A stretch of 5,544 nucleotides of DNA from an uncultured Collinsella sp. (GTDB lineage Bacteria; Actinomycetota; Coriobacteriia; Coriobacteriales; Coriobacteriaceae), in assembly GCA_959599615.1 (NCBI GenBank), contig CAUGKA010000131.1:1-5544 (forward strand). Direction: 5' to 3'. Of the stretch, positions 1 through 5,114 are shown one piece after another. The position numbers and the translations under genes were made by a program. The stretch's first letter is position 1, and each line of letters starts with the position of its first letter. The notes below the pieces were generated by a model. It made no database searches, was not told the origin of the DNA, and was given only the letters and a program-made list of their open reading frames with translations.

Positions 1-1293
1 GCCTATGCCTACGCGGATGCGAGTGAGGGCGAGTCCACGACCGACATGGTCTTTGCGGGCGAGAACCTTGTCTACGAAAACGGCTCCAAGCTCACCGCGA
101 CCAAACTGCTTACCTGTGATATGGCCATCGCCGACGTTGACCTTGACCGCCTGGTTGCCGAGCGCCGTCGCTCGACGACGTGGACGCGCGCGGACGATGC
201 GCCGGAGGCCACGACCGTTGAGTTCTCTTTTGAGGGCGTGCTGACAGACGAACCTGTCCTGCGCGATGCACTCGGCATCGACCGTGTCTTCCCCTGCGCG
301 CCCTTTGTGCCGGCCGACCATGGTGACCTTGCCGAGCGTTGCGAGACCATCCTCGACCTGCAGACCGCCGGCCTCAAGACCCGCCTGGCCCATACGGGCA
401 CCAAGGCTGCAGTCATCGGTCTTTCGGGCGGCCTGGACTCCACGCTGGCACTGCTTGTGACCGTGCGCGCCTTCGATGCACTGGGGCTGCCGCGCACCGG
501 TATCACGGCCGTGTCCATGCCCGGCTTTGGCACGACGCATCGCACCAAGTCGAATGCCGAGTCGCTCGCTCGCGACCTTGGCGTGAGCTTCCGCGAGGTT
601 TCGATCCACGCGGCCGTGGAGCAGCACTTCAAGGACATTGAGCACGATCCGGCCGTGCAGGACGTGACCTACGAGAACAGCCAGGCCCGCGAGCGCACGC
701 AGATTCTGATGGATCTGGCCAACCAGGCTGGCGGTTTTGTCATCGGCACGGGCGACCTGTCGGAGCTGGCGCTCGGTTGGGCTACCTATAACGGCGACCA
801 CATGAGCATGTACGCCGTCAACGCGAGCGTGCCCAAGACGCTTGTGCGCCATCTGGTGCGCTATGCGGCCGATGTCTTTGGCGGGCATATTGCCGAGGTC
901 TTGCTCGATATCCTCGATACGCCGGTGTCCCCCGAGCTCCTGCCGCCCACGGGCGACGGCGAGATTGCGCAGAAGACTGAGGACCTGGTGGGCCCGTACG
1001 AGCTGCACGACTACTTCCTCTACTACCTGCTGCGTTTTGGCTTTGAGCCGGGCAAGATCTACCGCATGGCGCTCAAGAGCTTCGAGGGCGTCTACGACGT
1101 CAAGACCATTCACACGTGGCTACGCACGTTCTACCGTCGCTTCTTTGCCCAGCAGTTTAAGCGCAGCTGCCTGCCCGATGGCCCCAAGGTGGGCTCGGTC
1201 ACGCTCAGCCCGCGCGGCGATTGGCGCATGCCGAGTGACGCTAGCTCGCGCCTGTGGCTCGCCCAGATTGACGCGCTCAATCCGATGGACTAA
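1..1293 (+). CDS. nadE: Glutamine-dependent NAD+ synthetase, C-terminal 430 residues (5' truncated by window)
   Basis: The enzyme makes NAD+ from deamido-NAD+, ATP and glutamine-derived ammonia in the cytosol, the last step of NAD+ synthesis. The frame is open from base 1 and ends in TAA at 1291-1293. Fragment residues 1 to about 110 are the end of the nitrilase-type glutaminase domain, including the family segment GESTTDMVFAGENL (about 10-23); its Glu-Lys-Cys triad would lie upstream, outside the window. From about residue 130 comes the synthetase domain: the ATP-pyrophosphatase P-loop SGGLDS (142-147, bases 424-441), ARERTQILMDLANQ (from about 229), TGDLSELALGW (from 250) and DHMSMYAVNASVPKT (from about 266), all close to the NadE consensus. 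The C-terminal DWRMPSDA segment is also typical. Full-length two-domain NadE is usually about 640-680 residues, so roughly 200-250 are missing on the left. An internal ATG at 46 is not the start, because homology continues upstream. A hairpin terminator follows at 1361-1391. Confidence 0.96.
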   Translation, partial: AYAYADASEGESTTDMVFAGENLVYENGSKLTATKLLTCDMAIADVDLDRLVAERRRSTTWTRADDAPEATTVEFSFEGVLTDEPVLRDALGIDRVFPCAPFVPADHGDLAERCETILDLQTAGLKTRLAHTGTKAAVIGLSGGLDSTLALLVTVRAFDALGLPRTGITAVSMPGFGTTHRTKSNAESLARDLGVSFREVSIHAAVEQHFKDIEHDPAVQDVTYENSQARERTQILMDLANQAGGFVIGTGDLSELALGWATYNGDHMSMYAVNASVPKTLVRHLVRYAADVFGGHIAEVLLDILDTPVSPELLPPTGDGEIAQKTEDLVGPYELHDYFLYYLLRFGFEPGKIYRMALKSFEGVYDVKTIHTWLRTFYRRFFAQQFKRSCLPDGPKVGSVTLSPRGDWRMPSDASSRLWLAQIDALNPMD

Positions 1294-1330
1294 GGTTGCC
1301 AAATTGAACCAAAACAGCGGGTGCAAGCGT

Positions 1331-1336
1331 TACACT
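1331..1336 (+). promoter_or_regulatory. Candidate -10 box (TACACT) for the aminotransferase gene
   Basis: TACACT matches the sigma-70-type -10 consensus at four of six positions. It is the best candidate in the 117-base gap between nadE and the aminotransferase. No good -35 sits 16-18 bases upstream; TTGAAC at 1304-1309 is 21 bases away, which is too far for a standard promoter. The box lies between the arms of an inverted repeat, TGCAA (1322-1326) and TTGCA (1338-1342), which could be an operator. Transcription would begin near 1343, upstream of the hairpin at 1361-1386. This call is inferential. Confidence 0.35.
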
Positions 1337-1360
1337 TTTGCAATCTGATGGCCCGTATCG

Positions 1361-1391
1361 CGCGGCGCTCTTGTCGGAGCGCCGCGTTTTT
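1361..1391 (+). terminator. Intrinsic terminator after nadE, or attenuator-like hairpin in the aminotransferase leader
   Basis: The arms CGCGGCGCTC (1361-1370) and GAGCGCCGCG (1377-1386) are perfectly complementary over 10 bp, with the 6-nt loop TTGTCG, and are followed at once by five T (1387-1391). This is a standard Rho-independent terminator and would end the nadE transcript. Only 19 bases separate its T run from the next start codon, and these hold the ribosome binding site. There is therefore no space for a separate promoter downstream, so aminotransferase mRNA must read through this structure or begin inside it. Confidence 0.85.
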
Positions 1392-1410
1392 CATATCGAA
1401 AGGTGGCACC

Positions 1411-2574
1411 ATGCAGGCATCGCAGCGTCTCGACCGCTTTGGCGCGGAGGTCTTCGCCTCGCTCAACAACAAACTGCTTGCGCTGAAGGCTCAGGGCAAG
1501 ACCATTTACAACATGAGCGTGGGCACGCCCGACTTTAAGCCGTACGACCACGTGGTCGAGGCGCTCACGCAAGCGGCCCAGGACCCCGAGATGTGGAAGT
1601 ATGCCCTGCGCGACCTGCCCGAACTCAAGCAAGCCGTGTGCGATTACTATGAGCGCCGCTTTGGCGTTTCGGGCATTACGCCGTCTATGGTGCAGTCGTG
1701 CAACGGCACGCAGGAGGGCGTGGGCCATTTGGGCCTGGCCCTGCTCGATCCGGGTGACACCATTTTGGTTCCCGATCCGTGCTACCCGGTCTTTGAGGCG
1801 GGCGCCAAGATCGCCGATGCCAAGCTCGAGTACTATCCGTTGGTCGCCGAGCATAATTACCTGCCCTATGTGGCGGGTATCGATCCCGAGGTGGCCGATC
1901 GTGCCAAGTATATGATCGTGTCGCTGCCCGCAAACCCGGTCGGCTCGTTGGGCACGCCCGAGGTCTACGAGGAGATCATCGCTTTCGCCCGCGAGCACGA
2001 CCTGCTCATCGTCCATGACAACGCGTACTCCGACATCGTGTTCGACGGCGAGCCGGGCGGAAGCTTCTTGCAGTATCCTGGTGCGCTCGAGGTGGGCGTG
2101 GAGTTCTTCTCGCTTTCCAAGTCGTTTAACGTCACCGGTGCGCGTATCGGCTTTTTGGTCGGCCGCGAGGACGTGGTCTCTGCCTTTGCCAAGCTGCGCG
2201 GCCAGATCGACTTTGGTATGTTCTTCCCGATCCAGAAGGCTGCTATCGCCTGCCTGAACGGTCCGCGCGATGAGGTCGAGGCGCAGCGTCTGAAGTACCA
2301 GGAGCGCCGCGATGCCCTGTGCGACGGTCTTGAGGGCCTGGGCTGGGAGCGTCCCAACGCGCATGGCTCTATGTTTGTGTGGGCCAAGCTTCCCGGTGGT
2401 CGCACCGATTCCATGGCGTTTTGCGAGGAGCTCATGGAGAAGGCCGGCGTTGTGGTGACGCCGGGCGCGAGCTTTGGTCCTTCGGGCGAGGGGCACGTGC
2501 GCATGGCGCTGGTCTTGCCGCCCGACCAGATTGCTTTGGCTGTCGAGGCCATTCGCGAGGCGGGCCTGTATTAG
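1411..2574 (+). CDS. PLP-dependent class I/II aminotransferase, LL-diaminopimelate aminotransferase-like
   Basis: This is a cytosolic fold-type I transaminase of 387 residues, a normal length for the family. Visible signature residues are: N175 in ANPVG (usually NNPTG), D203 and Y206 in HDNAYSD (pyridine N and O3' contacts), the Schiff-base lysine K237 in SLSKSFNVTGARIGF, R245 of the phosphate-binding region, and R364 in HVRMAL, which binds the substrate alpha-carboxylate. Overall wording (VPDPCYPVF, GVEFFSLSKS, KAGVVVTPGASFG) resembles the DapL-like and alanine/aspartate aminotransferase branch, but the substrate cannot be read from sequence; the N-terminal motif GTPDFKPYDHV departs from the GDPDLPTPDHI style of DapL. 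The start at 1411 is chosen because AAAGGTGG (1399-1406) lies at good distance and because homology begins at about SQRLDRF. An in-frame ATG at 1348 would add 21 residues encoded by the hairpin. The stop is TAG at 2572-2574, and no strong terminator follows directly. Confidence 0.93.
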   Translation: MQASQRLDRFGAEVFASLNNKLLALKAQGKTIYNMSVGTPDFKPYDHVVEALTQAAQDPEMWKYALRDLPELKQAVCDYYERRFGVSGITPSMVQSCNGTQEGVGHLGLALLDPGDTILVPDPCYPVFEAGAKIADAKLEYYPLVAEHNYLPYVAGIDPEVADRAKYMIVSLPANPVGSLGTPEVYEEIIAFAREHDLLIVHDNAYSDIVFDGEPGGSFLQYPGALEVGVEFFSLSKSFNVTGARIGFLVGREDVVSAFAKLRGQIDFGMFFPIQKAAIACLNGPRDEVEAQRLKYQERRDALCDGLEGLGWERPNAHGSMFVWAKLPGGRTDSMAFCEELMEKAGVVVTPGASFGPSGEGHVRMALVLPPDQIALAVEAIREAGLY

Positions 2575-2680
2575 AAAGGTATTTCGGCTCGTCAATAGCT
2601 CGAAACCGATTTCGTGCAGTTATTTTACGAATCCTGCAAACAATTTCGGTAAACGGTCGATTTTTGGCTGCGAATAGGAG
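2575..2680. other. AT-rich intergenic segment upstream of ldh, no gene seen
   Basis: Counted by eye, 2575-2690 is about 41% G+C, well below the flanking genes. It holds no plausible coding region. I see only weak symmetry: TTCGT (2611-2615) with ACGAA (2627-2631), extendable to GATTTCGT/ACGAATC with one bulged base; TGCAG (2615-2619) with CTGCA (2634-2638); and CGAAA/TTTCG within 2601-2614. Any of these could be a regulator site for ldh or a poor terminator for the aminotransferase gene; none matches an operator that I recognise, including Rex. Confidence 0.4.
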
Positions 2681-2686
2681 CATAAT
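2681..2686 (+). promoter_or_regulatory. Candidate -10 box (CATAAT) for ldh
   Basis: CATAAT differs from TATAAT by one base and follows an AT-rich tract that includes TTTTT at 2661-2665. A convincing -35 at 16-18 bases is not visible. Transcription would begin near 2693, giving a leader of about 85 bases that contains the hairpin at 2718-2750. It is the best match in this gap. Confidence 0.45.
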
Positions 2687-2717
2687 CAAAGTCCCGATTG
2701 GATGTATTGGGATTACG

Positions 2718-2750
2718 GCAAGCCGCTCGGGTCGTTCCCGGGCGGCTTGC
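2718..2750 (+). promoter_or_regulatory. Strong 14-bp hairpin in the ldh 5' leader
   Basis: The arms at 2718-2731 (GCAAGCCGCTCGGG) and 2737-2750 (CCCGGGCGGCTTGC) pair over 14 bp with one G-U pair (T2727-G2741) and a 5-nt loop, TCGTT. Only TT, not a T run, follows, so it is a poor terminator. It ends 4 bases before the purine-rich GGAGAGAG and 16 bases before the likely Shine-Dalgarno GGGAG. A role in mRNA stability, in setting leader structure or as a protein-binding site is plausible but inferred. Confidence 0.75.
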
Positions 2751-2777
2751 TTGTGGAGAGAGAGATGGGAGTTTCTA

Positions 2778-3728
2778 ATGGTTAACGAGAAGAAGGTCGC
2801 TATTGTCGGCTGCGGTTTCGTTGGTTCGTCTTCGGCGTTCGCGCTGATGCAGAGTGGTCTGTTCTCCGAGATGGTCCTCATCGACGTGGACAAGAACCGC
2901 GCCGAGGGTGAGGCCCTGGATATCGCGCACGGCATGACGTTTGCCGAGCCGATGAAGATCTACGCCGGCGATTATTCCGATGTCGCCGACGCCGCCATGA
3001 TCGTCGTCACCGCTGGCGCTGCCCAGAAGCCCGGTGAGACTCGCCTGGACCTGGTCAACAAGAACGTCAGCATCTTTAAGTCCATTATCCCCGAGATTAA
3101 GAAGTCCGGCTTCGACGGCATTCTGCTCATCGTCTCCAACCCGGTCGATGTTCTGACCTACGCCGCCATCAAGATGTCCGGCCTGCCCGAGGGCCATGTC
3201 ATCGGCTCCGGCACCGTGCTCGACACTGGCCGTCTGCAGCAGATGCTTGGTGCCCACGTCGAGGTTGACCCGCGCGATGTCCAGGCCTATGTCATGGGCG
3301 AGCACGGCGACTCCGAGTTTGTCGCTTGGTCCAGCGCCCAGGTTGCCGGCGTTCCGCTGAACACCTTCTGCGAGCTTCACGGTCATCTGGAGCATGAAGC
3401 TGCCGAGAAGCGCATCGCCGAGGACGTCAAGAACTCCGCCTACACCATCATCGAGAAGAAGCACGCCACCTACTATGGCGTCGCCATGGCCGTCAAGCGC
3501 ATCTGCACCGCCGTCATGCGCGATGAGCAGACCGTTCTGCCCGTCTCCTCGCTCATGGTGGGCGAGTATGGCCTGTCCGATCTTGCCATCTCCATGCCGA
3601 CGGTCGTTGGCCGCGACGGCGTCGTCTGTCGCGTCCCCGTGCCGCTGAACGATGACGAGCAGCATGAGCTCACCGCCTCCGCCAAGGCCCTCAAGGACAT
3701 CATCGACAGCGTCGACTTCTCCTGCTAA
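2778..3728 (+). CDS. ldh: L-lactate dehydrogenase (NAD-dependent)
   Basis: This cytosolic enzyme reduces pyruvate to L-lactate with NADH, regenerating NAD+ during fermentation. It has 316 residues, the usual length. An N-terminal Rossmann domain carries GCGFVG (11-16) and acidic D36 for the NAD ribose. The substrate loop AQKPGETR (82-89) has Q83, the residue that marks lactate rather than malate dehydrogenase (Arg there in malate dehydrogenase), and the mobile-loop arginine R89. Other active-site residues are N121, D149, R152, H176 in GEHGDSE, and T231 in KHATYYG. The ATG at 2778 is chosen because GGGAG (2767-2771) lies 6 bases upstream and the protein starts directly before the nucleotide-binding strand. 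Codon choice is strongly C-ending, which suggests high expression. The gene has its own likely promoter, leader hairpin and terminator, so it is probably monocistronic. Residues equivalent to the fructose-1,6-bisphosphate ligands Arg173 and His188 appear to be Q154 and Q169. Confidence 0.96.
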   Translation: MVNEKKVAIVGCGFVGSSSAFALMQSGLFSEMVLIDVDKNRAEGEALDIAHGMTFAEPMKIYAGDYSDVADAAMIVVTAGAAQKPGETRLDLVNKNVSIFKSIIPEIKKSGFDGILLIVSNPVDVLTYAAIKMSGLPEGHVIGSGTVLDTGRLQQMLGAHVEVDPRDVQAYVMGEHGDSEFVAWSSAQVAGVPLNTFCELHGHLEHEAAEKRIAEDVKNSAYTIIEKKHATYYGVAMAVKRICTAVMRDEQTVLPVSSLMVGEYGLSDLAISMPTVVGRDGVVCRVPVPLNDDEQHELTASAKALKDIIDSVDFSC

Positions 3729-3760
3729 ATCAAGCTCGCTAGAGCGAAAAGCTACAATGA

Positions 3761-3795
3761 AGGCGTCCGGGTCCACACGGCCCGGGCGCCTTTTT
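3761..3795 (+). terminator. Rho-independent terminator of ldh
   Basis: The arms AGGCGTCCGGG (3761-3771) and CCCGGGCGCCT (3781-3791) pair over 11 bp with one G-U pair (T3766-G3786) around a 9-nt loop, and T3791-3795 forms the T run. It begins 32 bases after the ldh stop. The last two T of the run are also the first two bases of repeat copy 1. Confidence 0.92.
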
Positions 3796-3826
3796 GGTGC
3801 AAAGTAACCTGACCCCAATGCACCAT
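3794..3826. repeat. 33-nt foldable intergenic repeat, copy 1
   Basis: It matches 5007-5039 at 30 of 33 aligned positions, with a shared uninterrupted core AACCTGACCCCAATGCA (3806-3822). The ends are complementary: TGGTGCA (3795-3801) with TGCACCA (3819-3825), so the unit can fold into a 7-bp stem with a 17-nt loop. It lies directly between the ldh terminator and the ribosome binding site of the hydrolase gene. It resembles REP-like short palindromic intergenic repeats; that class assignment is inference. Confidence 0.9.
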
Positions 3827-3842
3827 AGTTGATGGGAGGGCC

Positions 3843-5003
3843 ATGTCGGATTCGCCTAATTTTTTGACATATGCCCAGACGGTGTTTGATCCGTTTGAGG
3901 AGCGGTCGTTCTGCGCGGTGGATAGCCTGGTCTTTGCGTGGTTGTCTTATTTGCGTTTGCCGGGTGATATGGCGGAGCTGACGAACTGGCAGGGCCTAGA
4001 CGTACGCGAGCTGCTGCGTGCCGAGTGCTACCGGGACATGATTGACGACTTGTGGGACCCAGAGGGGAGCAGGGCCTTGTTGGAGGCCGTGGCAGCAAGC
4101 CCTCGCTACCGTGGCGTGCACGTTTGCGGCTATCGTGCCGTGAGCGATGTGGTAGCGACAGAGCAGTTTGCAGCCATGGCGTTCCGGTTTCCGGCGGGGT
4201 TTAGTTATCTTTCCTTCCGGGGGACCGACAGCACGATTGTGGGCTGGAAAGAGGACTTTAACATGGCGTTTCGGTGTCCTGTGCCGGCCCAGGAATCCGC
4301 GGTACGTTATGTGGACGAGGCGGCGGATGCGATTGACGGGCCGCTTTTGTGCGGAGGTCATTCCAAGGGTGGAAACCTTGCGGTGTACGGTGCGGCGATG
4401 TGCTCCGATGTCGCCCGCGAGCGAATCGAACGGGTGTATTCCCATGATGGTCCGGGCTTCGTCGAGGAGTTTCTGAACGGCAACGCCTTTGCCGATCTTT
4501 GCGGTCGAATCGACAAGACGCTACCTCGGTCGTCGATCTTTGGCATGATGTTCGAGACACAGGAGGACTATGCCATCGTTGAGAGCACCGAGTTCAGCCT
4601 GCTGCAGCACAATCCCTTTAGCTGGGTGGTTGATGGTCGCGACTTCGTGTACTGTGAGCGCCTGTCCGCCGGTGCTCGATACGTTGATGGCTCCATTCGC
4701 GAGATGCTGCTTGCAGTGTCGCCTAGCGAGCGCGAGCGTTTTGTAGATGCGTTGTTCTCCGTGTTTGAGGCTACGGGTGCTGAGCGGTTTGCGGATATCG
4801 CCGGGAATCTGCGCGAGAGCCTGCCCGTGATGCTCCAGGCTGCGCAAGGCTTTGACGAGGATACGCGACGCTTTGTCTCGCAGACTATCGTGGCAATCCT
4901 TAAATGCGCACTGCTGCCCAAACGACCCCAGATCGACATGCCCGCTGCCGGCAAGAGTTTGGCAGAACAGCTCGAGGCTTGGCAATCCGAGCTCCTGCGC
5001 TAA
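3843..5003 (+). CDS. DUF2974 / Mbeg1-like alpha/beta hydrolase, substrate unknown
   Basis: The 386-residue protein looks like a lipase/esterase-type alpha/beta hydrolase of the Mbeg1-like (DUF2974) family. It has the lipase-like strand motif SFRGTDST (124-131), the nucleophile elbow GGHSKGGN (171-178) with candidate nucleophile S174, an HDGPGF segment (201-206; D202 may be the acid), and LLQHNPFSW (253-261), where H256 is the likely catalytic histidine. No signal peptide or membrane segment is evident, so it is probably cytosolic. The region after about residue 285 is probably helical and less conserved. The start at 3843 is supported by GGGAGGG (3834-3840), which is unusually close (2-4 bases), and by homology beginning near residue 7. 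Codon use is more mixed (many T/G-ending codons and TTG) than in ldh, suggesting lower expression or different origin. No promoter is clear between the ldh terminator and this gene. Repeat copies lie on both sides. Family assignment is good; the physiological role is unknown. Confidence 0.88.
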   Translation: MSDSPNFLTYAQTVFDPFEERSFCAVDSLVFAWLSYLRLPGDMAELTNWQGLDVRELLRAECYRDMIDDLWDPEGSRALLEAVAASPRYRGVHVCGYRAVSDVVATEQFAAMAFRFPAGFSYLSFRGTDSTIVGWKEDFNMAFRCPVPAQESAVRYVDEAADAIDGPLLCGGHSKGGNLAVYGAAMCSDVARERIERVYSHDGPGFVEEFLNGNAFADLCGRIDKTLPRSSIFGMMFETQEDYAIVESTEFSLLQHNPFSWVVDGRDFVYCERLSAGARYVDGSIREMLLAVSPSERERFVDALFSVFEATGAERFADIAGNLRESLPVMLQAAQGFDEDTRRFVSQTIVAILKCALLPKRPQIDMPAAGKSLAEQLEAWQSELLR

Positions 5004-5006
5004 CCA

Positions 5007-5039
5007 TTGGTGCAAAGCAACCTGACCCCAATGCATCAA
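5007..5039. repeat. 33-nt foldable intergenic repeat, copy 2
   Basis: This is the second copy of the unit at 3794-3826, in the same orientation, starting 3 bases after the hydrolase stop codon. It differs at three positions: C5018 for T3805, T5036 for C3823 and A5039 for T3826. The arms TTGGTGCA (5007-5014) and TGCATCAA (5032-5039) pair over 8 bp with one G-U pair, so folding is kept despite the changes. No T run follows, and there is no other terminator-like structure after the hydrolase gene. Confidence 0.9.
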
Positions 5040-5070
5040 TCTGCGGTGCGCTTGGGGCGGGCTCGACCGC

Positions 5071-5076
5071 TATACT
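5071..5076 (+). promoter_or_regulatory. Candidate -10 box (TATACT) for the nucleoid-associated protein gene
   Basis: TATACT matches TATAAT at five of six positions and lies 38 bases before the start codon, giving a leader of about 30 bases. The -35 region is poor: TTGGGG at 5053-5058 is only 12 bases away. It lies after repeat copy 2, so the gene is probably transcribed independently of the hydrolase gene. Confidence 0.5.
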
Positions 5077-5114
5077 GGTTCGTGCCGAAATCGATCTAGA
5101 ACGGAATGCCGTAT

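Noticed and set aside
1343..1410. Riboswitch or T-box in front of the aminotransferase gene
   Set aside because: The predicted leader before the hairpin is only about 18 bases, too short for an aptamer, and no T-box sequence is visible.
1330..2595. 421-codon open frame on the - strand covering the aminotransferase gene
   Set aside because: It is longer than the sense gene but its translation resembles no family. It arises from the biased third positions of a high-GC sense gene, and the + strand protein carries all PLP-enzyme motifs.
2379..2777. Long in-frame 5' extension of the ldh reading frame into the aminotransferase gene
   Set aside because: The frame is open by chance. LDH homology starts at 2778 with a Shine-Dalgarno 6 bases upstream, and the extension would include the intergenic hairpin.
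2575..2777. Rex operator upstream of ldh
   Set aside because: No TTGTGAA-type half-site pair with the right spacing was found; the symmetric elements present do not match.
3753..3758. TACAAT as a -10 promoter box for the hydrolase gene
   Set aside because: It lies 2 bases before the ldh terminator stem, so transcription would start inside the hairpin, and no -35 is visible. I treat it as a chance match.
2775..3818. 347-codon open frame on the - strand covering ldh
   Set aside because: Antisense shadow of the C-rich ldh codons; it runs through the ldh terminator, and its product is a low-complexity Gly/Asp/Val-rich string.
4521..5039. 172-codon - strand open frame overlapping the end of the hydrolase gene and repeat copy 2
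   Set aside because: No recognisable motif and complete overlap with a gene that has clear hydrolase motifs; no convincing promoter on that strand.
3794..5039. CRISPR array or insertion sequence
   Set aside because: There are only two repeat copies, 1213 bases apart with a full hydrolase gene between them, and no transposase, no target duplication and no spacers.
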